DNA from: Entrophospora sp. SA101 | Lineage: Eukaryota > Glomeromycota > Glomeromycetes > Entrophosporales > Entrophosporaceae | Assembly: GCA_958430865.1 (NCBI GenBank) | Contig: CAUDNR010004120.1 | Coordinates: 54,899-67,239, forward strand | DNA length: 12,341 nt | Reading direction: 5' to 3' | Shown here: in pieces, positions 1 through 7,599 of the stretch | Layout: each line of letters starts with the position of its first letter | How positions within the stretch are numbered: the stretch's first letter is position 1 | Notes under the pieces: generated by a model | The model's database searches: none | The model's input: only the letters and a program-made list of their open reading frames with translations | Told to the model about the DNA's origin: nothing | Translations under genes and position numbers: made by a program

Positions 1-637
1 CTTTTTATATCACAGAAGTTATCCAATTATTTTCGTCGATCATCAGGTGAAGCGATACTTTTTTCAAGGGACTGTAGGTTACAATTTTTTTGGGTAAATC
101 AATATGTAAGAAAATTGAAAAGCTAAAGACAAATTTGGGTAAATTAATATAGATGGTTTAAAAGGTTACGACTTTTGTAGGGTAACTAGAGTGACGACCA
201 CCATTCTTTTGATAAACACTTATCCAGCAATCTCGGCTAATTTTTTTGATTGCCTCCTTTTGCCTTTTTCTTTCCGCATTTTTAATTTTTAATGATTATT
301 AGTGTTGACAAAGATTTTTTTGGAAAACAATTTATTTTTTGACAGATGACAAAACGTGAGTGTTGTTCTTGGTATGATGACGGTTTGGTTCTGAAGACAT
401 GTTAATAACTAACCAGAGATACTTTTTTTTATTTTATAAATATTTTATTTGGAATCAAAGCGTGGGCAGGACTCGCTGCGTAATTATAATATCCTTATCA
501 AGATAATAACAAATGAACGATTGGTATTTTGCTTTTCGTAATCAGTAATAATAATAATATTATTATTGTAAATATCTAATAATATTTATGATTTTAAAGG
601 AAAATACCTTTATAATAAAACTTCATGAGCATTGAAA

Positions 638-799
638 TTATCCTGATGCCTTGGTAATTAACTGCCATTCTTTCTTTATTATGTATTAAATTACATATTT
701 TTTTCAAAGGTGTAATAAAAAAAAAGTATAAAAGATATCTCTGACAAAGTAAAAATTACTAAATATTAAAGTTATCCTGATGCCTTGGTAATTAACTGC
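638..799. repeat. Duplicated 28-nt identical block, 134 nt apart
   Basis: Positions 638-665 and 772-799 are identical over 28 nt (beginning TTATCCTGATGCC, ending TTAACTGC). Flanking sequence on both sides is only loosely similar (ATTGAAA/ATTAAAG before; CTTTATTATGT/CTTTATTTTAT after). The pattern fits an old tandem duplication of about 134 bp whose core stayed intact, or two copies of a dispersed repeat. Confidence 0.85.
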
Positions 800-1322
800 T
801 CCTCCTTTATTTTATAACGAATTATAAAGTGTAAAAATTTTTGTGTCAATTGAAAACGTGACTTTACACATATGAATTCATTTAAATTATTAAGTTACAC
901 AATATAATTTCAAGATCGTCACTATATGACAAACGTGATAAAGAGAGCTCACTAGTTAAAATAATAAAAGTCCCACTTTAATTGTAAATCTTTTGTTTCA
1001 GTAGATTAAATGAAGCCACATTCACATTATCGGCTAAACGTAAGAGAATGGCGAGTAGAAGCGAAATATAACTAAATTGATTTACTACCTATTGAAATCT
1101 TTGTAATTATAATTTATTGTCATCATAATTATCATATATTTGCTTTAGTGTTATTAATTCTATCATTATTATTGTTTATTGAAAGATGATATAACAGTCA
1201 ATTCATAATGAACAGACATAAGATTTTTCATTATTAAAAGAAATTTTATCAAATAACAACATAATTACATAGTTGTGTGATTTTTTAATAAAATATTTTT
1301 AAATAAATTTTTTTATATACTT

Positions 1323-1342
1323 AACCAGTTAATTAACCGGTT
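1323..1342 (-). repeat. 20-nt near-palindrome after UVE1 stop
   Basis: AACCAGTTAATTAACCGGTT is self-complementary at 9 of 10 pairs; the tenth is A-C on the plus strand but G-U in a minus-strand transcript. A UVE1 3'-UTR transcript could therefore fold it as an 8-bp stem with an AAUU loop. It may equally be a dimeric protein site. Confidence 0.45.
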
Positions 1343-1382
1343 CCAACCTCTATATTGTATATATAGTAATATCCATGCCATT

Positions 1383-2017
1383 TTATTTATTTATTTTGCT
1401 TTTTTTTGTTTGTTTTTGTTTGTTTTGTTTGTTTTTGTTTGTTTTTAAACGTTCAGAACGTCGAAGAAGAATAGTTGAGTTGATGTGATTATCATCATCA
1501 CCATCACCACTATCACAATTATCACAATTATCACCATCGCCAATATTTGTCTTTCTATTTTTTGTTGGTCTCTCATTATTTTTGAGTACGAGCCTTTTTT
1601 TCTTGGTGTTTGGTTCATCTTCTATGATTTCATCATTAACTTTATCATTATTCCTCTTATTATTATTTTCTTTGGTTACGACTCTTTTTTTATTGAATTT
1701 TGATTGTTCATCATCTATTTCATCGTCATCATTATTTAATCTATCGTCCTCTTCTTCATAATTGACTTTGTCATCATCCTTCTTATTTTTTGTTGATATC
1801 TTATTATTTTTGATTTTTTTGGTCATAATCCTTTTTTTCTTGACTTTTGATTGTTTATCATAATCGTCTACTATATATTCTTTCATTTTATTCCTTCGAT
1901 TATTAGGGTTGTTGCTTTTTCGTCCTCTTGTTTGTAATGTTTCGAGTTCTGCTGGTGGTAAAATTAACTTGGGATTGACCGAATAAAGTTTATACTTTAG
2001 ATATAATTGAAACACTG
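1383..2017 (-). repeat. Repetitive charged C-terminal tail of UVE1
   Basis: Beyond the endonuclease fold the last exon encodes about 190 residues that are almost entirely K, N, D, E, R and S. Three degenerate units share a basic core followed by hydrophobic residues: KKKRIMTK (372-379), NKKRVVTK (421-428) and KKKRLVLK (451-458), separated by acidic stretches. A GDGDN/CDNCDSGDGDDD segment (472-488) and a final RRSERLK (498-504) follow. The DNA at 1386-1446 is a TTTG/TTTTG microsatellite-like run that encodes the Lys/Asn/Gln-rich end. Such tails are usually disordered; the basic cores could be nuclear localisation signals (inference). Confidence 0.6.
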
Positions 2018-3772
2018 CTTGTTCTATATATATACATATATTAGAATAAAAAACGTTAATTGCATAATTGTATAATTAATTTATAATAATGATGATGATA
2101 ATAATAATGATAATACCTTTATCTTTTGCTTCAATCATTAAATCCATATCCATTTCACATGGAGGTAATTTCTATACATAATCATCAATTAATAAATTAT
2201 TCAATTAGTAATTAATCATTCAATACATAATATACCTTAACACGATCAGAATGCGCTCTTTTTTCCATGATATTTGAAGCTCCAGGTCTTCCCTCGGAAT
2301 AATGTTGTTTGGGTTTAATTCCTTTGTCAGTCCATGTTTTATTAATTTCTAAATAAATCATCACATCATTTAATAAGATATTTAATTGGGTTTGTTTTTT
2401 AAAATATATATTTTACCTGGTATAAGATCAAGTAAATCTTGGTCAGAAAGTGTTCCGGAATTCAAACTATAATAAAAGGTAGAATTAATACATTTACCAA
2501 TGTGTGATGTATATATGTGATGTATTATTGTTATTAAAAATACCTATGATGATGCCTTATTATTATTATTATTATTATTAGAAAACAACAAAAAATTTAT
2601 TAATTGACATTTTTACATTCTCCCAATCCTCCAAAAAAATTTTACTGACCAATCCAAAACCAAAGGTATTTTCAATTTTTTACAAATAGGTAACAAATCT
2701 TGGACATTATAACAAATTTCATCATTCTCCAACACCAATCGATCTCTAATACTCGGTGACAATACCTTAAGATAATTGTCTTCGAATCTTTTCAATGTCG
2801 TCTCCTTACTATTGTAGACCCCTCCCATGTGGATTACCATTATCGAATCTTTTGGTAATCCCATCAAATCCATCATTTCTGCGTGATACGATAAATCATT
2901 ATACGTTTTACGAACCACCGCGGAGTTCGGACTACCCAATTGATTATATTGACCAGGATGTGTTGTCTATTCATATGATGGTTGGTAATTGAATAATTTA
3001 TTATTAATTGATGATTGTCAAGTAGCCAATTAATCGATTGGTTAATTAGATAATTAGATACCAGGCGATGTCCATTCTTTTTAGCAAAGTCGCCTACAAT
3101 ACGTAATTCTTTTGCAGCATAATCTAACGAATAACTTTGTCAAAATTAATTAAAAATTTATATATAAATAGATATATTATATATAACATTGTTTGATATG
3201 TCATACCCATATTCCTCATGACTAGCAAATGGAAAGATATCTGATGAAATTCGCATGAATTTAATATTATTTTCTAAATTTTTTTAAAAAAATTTAAAAT
3301 TTATCCAATAATCGTAATGAACTTTAATAATATATAATATATGCACACGCACCTTCATTCCACTAAATTCATTTTTTTTTAAAAAAAATAAATAAGTCAA
3401 CATCCAATGATAATAAAATTCAATATAGATGGACAAATAGATAATACTATACTTTAACCAATGTACACAAATCAGTAACATTTTGAATTCCTAATTGTTT
3501 TACATATTCCATCCCCTTTTGCTTTATCGTTACAATTCTACAAGTTCTCGAACAAAAAATTGGTGGTTTTTGATTCCTTAAATACATATTTAAGCAACTA
3601 ACCCATTTTTTATTTGTTAGATTAATAATAACAAGATTAGATCATACATATACATATATACGCATTATCAGATAAAAACCTACGCGTATCCAATTCGACC
3701 TCGAAATTTTGTTTCGACAACAACATCATCAGTGTTGTTATTATTATCATTTGTTTTTATTTTCTTTTCCAT
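1383..3772 (-). CDS. UVE1: UV-damage endonuclease (UVDE/Uve1), 11 exons, 523 aa
   Basis: Nicks DNA 5' of UV photoproducts and some other lesions in ATP-independent alternative excision repair; fungal homologues act in nucleus and mitochondria. Exons on the minus strand: 3772-3684, 3597-3453, 3362-3353, 3273-3207, 3134-3062, 2966-2650, 2555-2544, 2466-2417, 2348-2236, 2171-2117, 2023-1383; all introns GT-AG, 64-95 nt, total 1572 nt in frame. Family motifs in order: GYACLN (residues 28-33), RISSDIFPFASH (89-100), HRLTTHPGQYNQLGSP (126-141), VIHMGG (172-177), LVLEND (205-210), DWHHH (233-237), GIKPKQHYSE (264-273), RRAHSD-like KRAHSD (284-289), DLMIEAKDKEQA (302-313). By alignment to bacterial UvdE the metal ligands in these motifs are all present. 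Residues 330-523 form a low-complexity K/N/D tail with basic clusters that may be nuclear signals. The ATG at 3772 has 28 residues before the core; an upstream exon is possible (see 3869-3983). Family assignment is very sure, the extreme N-terminus less so. Confidence 0.93.
2544..2555 (-). other. UVE1: 12-nt microexon of UVE1 encoding the HHH active-site triplet
   Basis: Exon 7 of the UVE1 model reads G CAT CAT CAT AG. It is bounded by AAG acceptor (2557-2556) and GTATTT donor (2543-2541). Exon 6 ends in TG at 2650 before a GTCAGT donor, so the junction makes TGG (W234), then H235-H236-H237, then AG plus T of exon 8 gives S238. Without it the family's conserved D-W-H-H-H motif would be absent from an otherwise complete gene. 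The acceptor is preceded by a TAA trinucleotide run (2558-2580) instead of a pyrimidine tract. Confidence 0.85.
3353..3362 (-). other. UVE1: 10-nt microexon of UVE1
   Basis: Exon 3 of the UVE1 model reads TGG AAT GAA G. It lies between a TTTAG acceptor (3364-3363) and a GTGCGT donor (starting 3352). It joins exon 2, ending LVK with phase 0, to exon 4, starting AA with phase 1, and gives LVKWNEENNIKFMRISSD across residues 76-93. This fits the family pattern, where a Trp-Asn-Glu segment precedes the RISSD motif. Joining exons 2 and 4 directly breaks the frame, so both phase and homology call for this exon. Confidence 0.85.
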
Positions 3773-3868
3773 TGTTGCAGTGGCTACAAAAAATATTATT
3801 CTTATTCCTTTGTTGAATTATAAATATTACTATTGTTATAATTATTATAATGAATTAATGAAATTTAC

Positions 3869-3983
3869 GTTTACTATTATTAGTTGGAAATTTTAAATCG
3901 TTTAATGATAATAGATCAAGAATTCGAATTCGATTATTTAATATTTGTAACTGAATTATTTTTGGACGAAAAAGAAGGGATAC
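3869..3983 (-). other. Possible upstream UVE1 exon, or antisense reading frame
   Basis: On the minus strand this stretch is open for 38 codons and is bounded by a TAG acceptor (3985-3984) and a GTAAAT donor (from 3868). Splicing 3784-3868 out (85 nt, TTGTAG acceptor) joins AAA-C to CC-ACT-GCA-ACA-ATG, in frame with the UVE1 start. No start codon is found further upstream in a convincing exon. The plus strand of the same DNA (ATG 3908, stop 4123) is also open for 71 residues with many Tyr, Phe and Leu, so the signal is ambiguous. I recognise no domain in either reading. Confidence 0.25.
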
Positions 3984-4440
3984 CTATTTATTTATATTAT
4001 TTATTTGAAATAATTTTTTATGATCGATTTTTAAAATTTCAAGATCGAAAAGTATTTAATCAAATATCGATTGTGACATTATCATTATTATTGTTGCATA
4101 ATTTTAAATTTAAACTGGAATAGTTTACTCTATATTCTTTAGAAATACGCGCGTAAGGATTTTTTTTGTTTGTGCGCACAAAATTTATCATTAATTGATA
4201 ATCATTAACAATTATTTATTATTCAAACAATGAACCTTATCAATTCAACAATAACCTTGATACTTTCTCCAATTACTTTACGCACTCACTTACTCGTATA
4301 TGTATATATCTATTGACTAAATTTGCACATTAATGTTATGAATCTGTTAACATCACCCAATCCAAGAACAATTATTATTATCATAAATTTTCTTTAAAGA
4401 CAAAAATAATAATATAGATACAACAAAAATTCTGAAAATC

Positions 4441-4446
4441 TTTATT
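4441..4446 (-). terminator. Candidate polyadenylation signal of ATP16
   Basis: An AATAAA hexamer on the minus strand lies 15 nt after the ATP16 stop codon, close to the usual position of a positioning element. AATAAA is common by chance in DNA this AT-rich, so support is weak. Confidence 0.35.
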
Positions 4447-4460
4447 TTATTATAAATTTG

Positions 4461-5304
4461 TTATGATCCTTTTCCTAATGCACTTTGAAGAGCTTCATAC
4501 ACTTCAATTTCAATTTTAGCCAGATTTTTCTCTTCATCTGTAGCACCTGAATTAACAACACGTTGCGCTTCAGCTAAATTACTTCTTACAGTCTATAATA
4601 TGTATGCATCTATTAGACTCTTATATATTTTTCAAAAAAAAAATCTCAAGGTCAAATTTCATTACCTCAATTGAAAAATCTTCTAATGGATGAGCTTCTG
4701 GAGCATTAATTTCAAGTGTTGAATCAGAATTAATCACAGCAAATCCACCACTACCTAAAAAATAAACATTGATGAGTATTATTTTAATTTTTAGTAAAAA
4801 ATAAAAAAACAAAAATAAAAAATAAATCTCACTAAAAATTTTTTTTGATGAAGAAGGATTTTCATATATTTCAATTAGACCAGGTTTTAATTGTTCAATT
4901 GAGGGAACATGATTTGTTAGTATACCCATATCACCAGAAGTAGATGAAATATTTACTTGATAAACTTCTTCATTCTTGTATAGTGTCTTTATTTTTGGTG
5001 GAAAAAAATTTTAATCAATGAACATTTATATATATATATATAAATATACGTATTATACATTATATTAATTATCATATTAGATTACCTGATGAGGTAAAGC
5101 AAAACTTAAACGTAATTTATCTGAACTTGTGGACGTTTCTGTTGCATATGAACGAACTAATTATACAACAAATATTAAATATTAATAAATTGTGAGAGGA
5201 AAAAAATAATGATCATACAAAATTTTTTCTTTGATTCTATTATTACCAAAAGTATTTTGTCTGGTGTAAAAAGCAATTCTAAATGTCCTAGCAAGAAAAC
5301 TCAT
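4461..5304 (-). CDS. ATP16: Mitochondrial F1F0-ATP synthase delta subunit (ATP16 type), 5 exons, 167 aa
   Basis: Central-stalk subunit of mitochondrial ATP synthase, the homologue of bacterial epsilon; it links the gamma shaft to the c-ring. Exons: 5304-5247, 5156-5086, 4986-4833, 4754-4666, 4592-4461 (504 nt, in frame; introns 73-99 nt, all GT-AG). Residues 1-25 are an Arg/Ser/Phe-rich presequence ending VRSYA, a typical matrix-processing context. The N-terminal beta-sandwich follows: LRLSFALPHQTLY, then QVNISSTSGDMGILTNHVP and EQLKPGLIEIYE, then the SSGGFAVIN strand and EINAPEAHPLEDFS. The last exon is the C-terminal helical hairpin (VRSNLAEAQRVV ... KIEIEVYEALQSALGKGS). Length matches fungal delta subunits (about 160-170 aa). 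The exon 3-4 junction splits a Ser codon (A|GT). Expected to be constitutively expressed; nothing in the sequence shows its regulation. Confidence 0.95.
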
Positions 5305-5708
5305 TTTTTTTTTTAAATATTCAAATACTTTTTTTTATTTGCGATTATAATAAAATTTTTTAATGAAAGATGCTTTCGTGTAACTTTGATAATATATTTA
5401 AGGAACGTTACATCCGGAAACTATTATTCAAAAGAATACAAATATTTTTTTCACACACAAAATTACAAAAGAAAGGGAAAAAGAAAAAAAAGAAAGAGGA
5501 AATAATAATAAATAAACGAATAATAATAAACAAAATGGATATAATAATATAATAATATAATAATAGTTGAACGTTAATCTTCGGTGTGAATCAACTCGTC
5601 AAAAATCTACCATTAAACTTAAACAAATCACATACACTCTAAAGGTAAGTTGATCCACACAGAAGATCACGGTACTAAGTATATATAGTAGGATTCTTCA
5701 AATATACG
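5305..5708. other. Intergenic: RNase III 3' flank and ATP16 upstream region
   Basis: This interval holds no supportable gene. It begins with A/T-rich DNA upstream of ATP16, including an AAG/AAAG-rich stretch near 5470-5510 and ATA repeats at 5540-5565. The only ordered structure is the long inverted repeat at 5577-5667, described separately. The TATATATAG near 5680-5688 is ordinary for this base composition. Confidence 0.6.
5577..5667 (-). repeat. 20-bp inverted repeat with 51-nt loop after the RNase III stop
   Basis: Left arm 5577-5596 and right arm 5648-5667 are reverse complements at 18 of 20 positions. In a minus-strand transcript, the sense of both flanking genes, one of the two differences becomes a G-U wobble. 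That gives 19 of 20 paired positions with a single U-C mismatch. In a plus-strand transcript both stay unpaired. The stem starts 42 nt after the RNase III stop codon and lies about 270 nt upstream of the ATP16 start codon. It could be a 3'-UTR stem-loop or the termini of a tiny fold-back element. Confidence 0.7.
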
Positions 5709-6725
5709 TCAATTAAACAATCTAATGGTGGTTGCTTGTGTGGCACCTGGATTAACCAGAAAAAAATTATTTGCCAAGCTTATACGATGAGATTTTTGAT
5801 GATGAGAAGAAGGATGATTGTAATGAGCATTTTGATGAGGAAGATGAGAATTTGATTCATTTCTAGTCATTGTAATCAATTTAAGTGCGTTGATGGCAGC
5901 ATCTTTCTTTGCATCTTTTTTATTTCTTGCTTGACCACATCCATAACGTTTACCATTTATAATAACTTCAACTGTAAATATTGAATTATGTTCAGTTCCA
6001 CCACCACCACCACCACCACCAATTTCACCACAAAACGGTACATAGACAGGTATTCCTAATCCTCTTCTTTGAGACCATGTTTGGAGTTTGTTAATTGGAT
6101 CCTGCAAATCTGAATGAAGGATATAATCAGAAGATCCCAATATTGAAGAATTATGAATATGACGGTGATCTTCACTGCTACTACTACTACTAATGCTATT
6201 GCCATTGTTACCATTATTGGATGATTCGTATTTCAGATGGTTGCAATGAGAAGAACGTGTAAGTTTATCAACGGCTGGTGTCAGCAAAGGTTCCATGAAT
6301 TCTTGAACGGCATACAAGCTTGAACCAGAATCTAAAAATACGGCACCGATATATGCTTCGAAAGCATCCTCCAATACCTTTTCACTTGCTCTTCCTCCAT
6401 CCCTTAAAGCTCCTACACCAAGTCTTATCTCACTATCTAATCCAAGTTGAAGTGCAAACTGTGCTAACTTTTTTTTACAAACGAGGTTAGCTCTTAGTAG
6501 AGTTAGTTGACCTTCTTTGAAATGAGGAAATCTACCAAACAAATAATTTGCCACAACGAAAGAAACAATCGAGTCACCGAGAAATTCTAATCGTTCGTTA
6601 TGAGGTCCGTTTGAAGGATTTTCGTAATGAAAAGATTTATGAGTTAAAGCTTCTAAACGTAAATTATCATCCAGAAAATTTCTCTGACTAACCAAATTTT
6701 TATTTTCTAAAGTTTCTAAAGGCAT
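5709..6725 (-). CDS. Class I (bacterial-type) ribonuclease III, intronless, 338 aa
   Basis: Predicted double-stranded-RNA endonuclease with one RNase III domain and one dsRNA-binding domain, the bacterial Rnc layout and not a Dicer or mitoribosomal mL44 layout. RNase III domain about 15-155: ALTHKSF (26-32), signature NERLEFLGDS (43-52), EGQLTLLRANLV (71-82), GGR (110-112), LEDAFEAYIGAVFLDSG (118-134). The four metal-binding acidic residues are present (E47, D51, D120, E123). The dsRBD is at about 209-285: DPINKLQTWSQRRGL, then FTVEVIINGKRYGCGQ, then NKKDAKKDAAINALKLI with the expected Lys cluster. A Ser/Asn linker (168-184) sits between the domains, eight Gly (236-243) interrupt the dsRBD loop, and a His/Asn/Ser-rich tail follows residue 286. 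No clear presequence is visible. It has no introns, unlike both spliced neighbours on its strand. I recall reports of class I RNase III genes of cyanobacterial affinity in arbuscular mycorrhizal fungi, which this fits. The ATG at 6725 is the first in frame. Confidence 0.92.
   Translation of the reverse strand: MPLETLENKNLVSQRNFLDDNLRLEALTHKSFHYENPSNGPHNERLEFLGDSIVSFVVANYLFGRFPHFKEGQLTLLRANLVCKKKLAQFALQLGLDSEIRLGVGALRDGGRASEKVLEDAFEAYIGAVFLDSGSSLYAVQEFMEPLLTPAVDKLTRSSHCNHLKYESSNNGNNGNSISSSSSSEDHRHIHNSSILGSSDYILHSDLQDPINKLQTWSQRRGLGIPVYVPFCGEIGGGGGGGGTEHNSIFTVEVIINGKRYGCGQARNKKDAKKDAAINALKLITMTRNESNSHLPHQNAHYNHPSSHHQKSHRISLANNFFLVNPGATQATTIRLFN
5998..6021 (-). repeat. GGT trinucleotide run encoding eight glycines
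   Basis: Seven GGT codons and one GGA (CCA repeats on the plus strand) encode Gly236-Gly243 in the loop between the first two beta strands of the RNase III dsRNA-binding domain. A near-pure codon run suggests slippage expansion, so its length may vary between strains. Confidence 0.85.
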
Positions 6726-7578
6726 TTTTTTTTAAAGAAAGGAAGAATCAAAAAATCAAAAAAAAGAGGTATATCTTATGATTATTATGATTACTATGCT
6801 GTTATTTTTATTGTATTTTTTTATTTAAAAAATGAAAAAGAAATTATTATTTAATAATAATAATAATAAATAGTAAGAATAATAATGAATGAATTATTTT
6901 TAAAATCGTTTTCAATTTTATTTATTAAAAGTATTGGTTACACGATTTGTTTTATTTTATTGGAATTAATGTCCTAAAAGGGTAAATAGCAACTTATTTA
7001 CAATTGTTTATCTGTTTATTTTAATATGAAAATAAAATAAAAAAAATTCTTTAATCTTCAATATTAATAATAATAATAACTTCTCCTGCGTAAAAATGTT
7101 CCTTTTTGAAAAATCGAAAGAAAATTTCCACAATAATAATAGTAATATATATATATATATATTAGTGAGTAAATAGATAATCAGTTAATTCACTTATTCG
7201 TATATTTTCTTTATCTTGTTCTCTCACACTTTTCCCTCTTCTCGGGCTTGATTAAAATTTCCAAATAAACACAACGAATCTCAATATTTATTAAATTGTT
7301 GTTTACACAAAATCAATATTAGCAGCTCGATAGTAGTTAATATTGATATTGATTGCAATTACAAAAAAGTAAAATTAAAAAATTTTTCATTACAGCAAAT
7401 ATTAAAGGAAATTTTAATATTGATATACGATAATTATATATAATAAAACGGAATTTTTAAAAATGCATGCAACCGCATTATCTGTTTATTATTATTATTA
7501 TTATTTACTTCTCGGCTACACATACAGAATTTGAAATAATAATGCATCATTTCTTTCATCGTCTTTTTTTTTGCTCTA

Positions 7579-7599
7579 TTTTTTTTTTTTTTTTTTTTT
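7579..7599. repeat. Poly-T tract, 21 nt
   Basis: An uninterrupted run of 21 T on the plus strand, the longest homopolymer in the window. It lies in the intergenic region between the divergent genes. Such runs exclude nucleosomes in fungal promoters, but it is far from either start codon and may be neutral. Confidence 0.9.

Larger units (their letters stand above)
1..1382. other. Non-coding region downstream of UVE1
   Basis: I see no supportable gene. Related short direct repeats occur near 77-105 and 131-175 (GGTTAC...TTTT and TTGGGTAAAT.AATAT), a duplicated 28-nt block lies at 638-665 and 772-799, and there is an isolated TATAAAAG at 727-734. A near-palindrome sits at 1323-1342, about 40 nt after the UVE1 stop codon. 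A 22-codon coding-like stretch after a CAG (1002-1071) is too short to call. Confidence 0.55.
3773..4460. promoter_or_regulatory. UVE1 upstream region with GC-rich palindromes
   Basis: This interval separates the UVE1 start from the ATP16 stop codon. In very AT-rich DNA it holds two perfect GC-centred palindromes, TACGCGCGTA (4146-4155) and TTTGTGCGCACAAA (4169-4182). A GATA-type inverted pair follows, TTATCA-5 nt-TGATAA (4185-4201). They lie about 375-430 nt upstream of the UVE1 ATG, a plausible place for transcription-factor sites. No TATA box is obvious near the start codon. Function is inferred from symmetry and position only. Confidence 0.35.

Noticed and set aside
727..734. TATAAAAG, a good TATA-box match
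   Set aside because: No gene follows within a reasonable distance on the plus strand, and such octamers are frequent in this base composition.
1485..1703. Open frame on the plus strand rich in Ile
   Set aside because: It lies antisense to the Asp/Asn-rich tail of UVE1; GAT and AAT codons read backwards give ATC and ATT, so it is a shadow.
2795..2992. 65-residue plus-strand frame
   Set aside because: Antisense to the main UVE1 exon, which has clear family motifs on the other strand.
3284..3481. 65-residue minus-strand frame rich in Tyr and Ile
   Set aside because: It crosses UVE1 introns 2 and 3 in a different or read-through frame; only the spliced microexon model keeps the family motifs.
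5370..5552. 60-residue plus-strand frame, Lys/Ile-rich
   Set aside because: Low-complexity AAG/AAT repeats in the ATP16 upstream region, with no domain and no conserved pattern.
5709..6725. Mitochondrial ribosomal protein mL44 or Dicer fragment as an alternative identity
   Set aside because: mL44 proteins usually lack the full set of catalytic acids, and Dicers carry two RNase III domains with helicase and PAZ; here one intact domain plus a dsRBD is complete.
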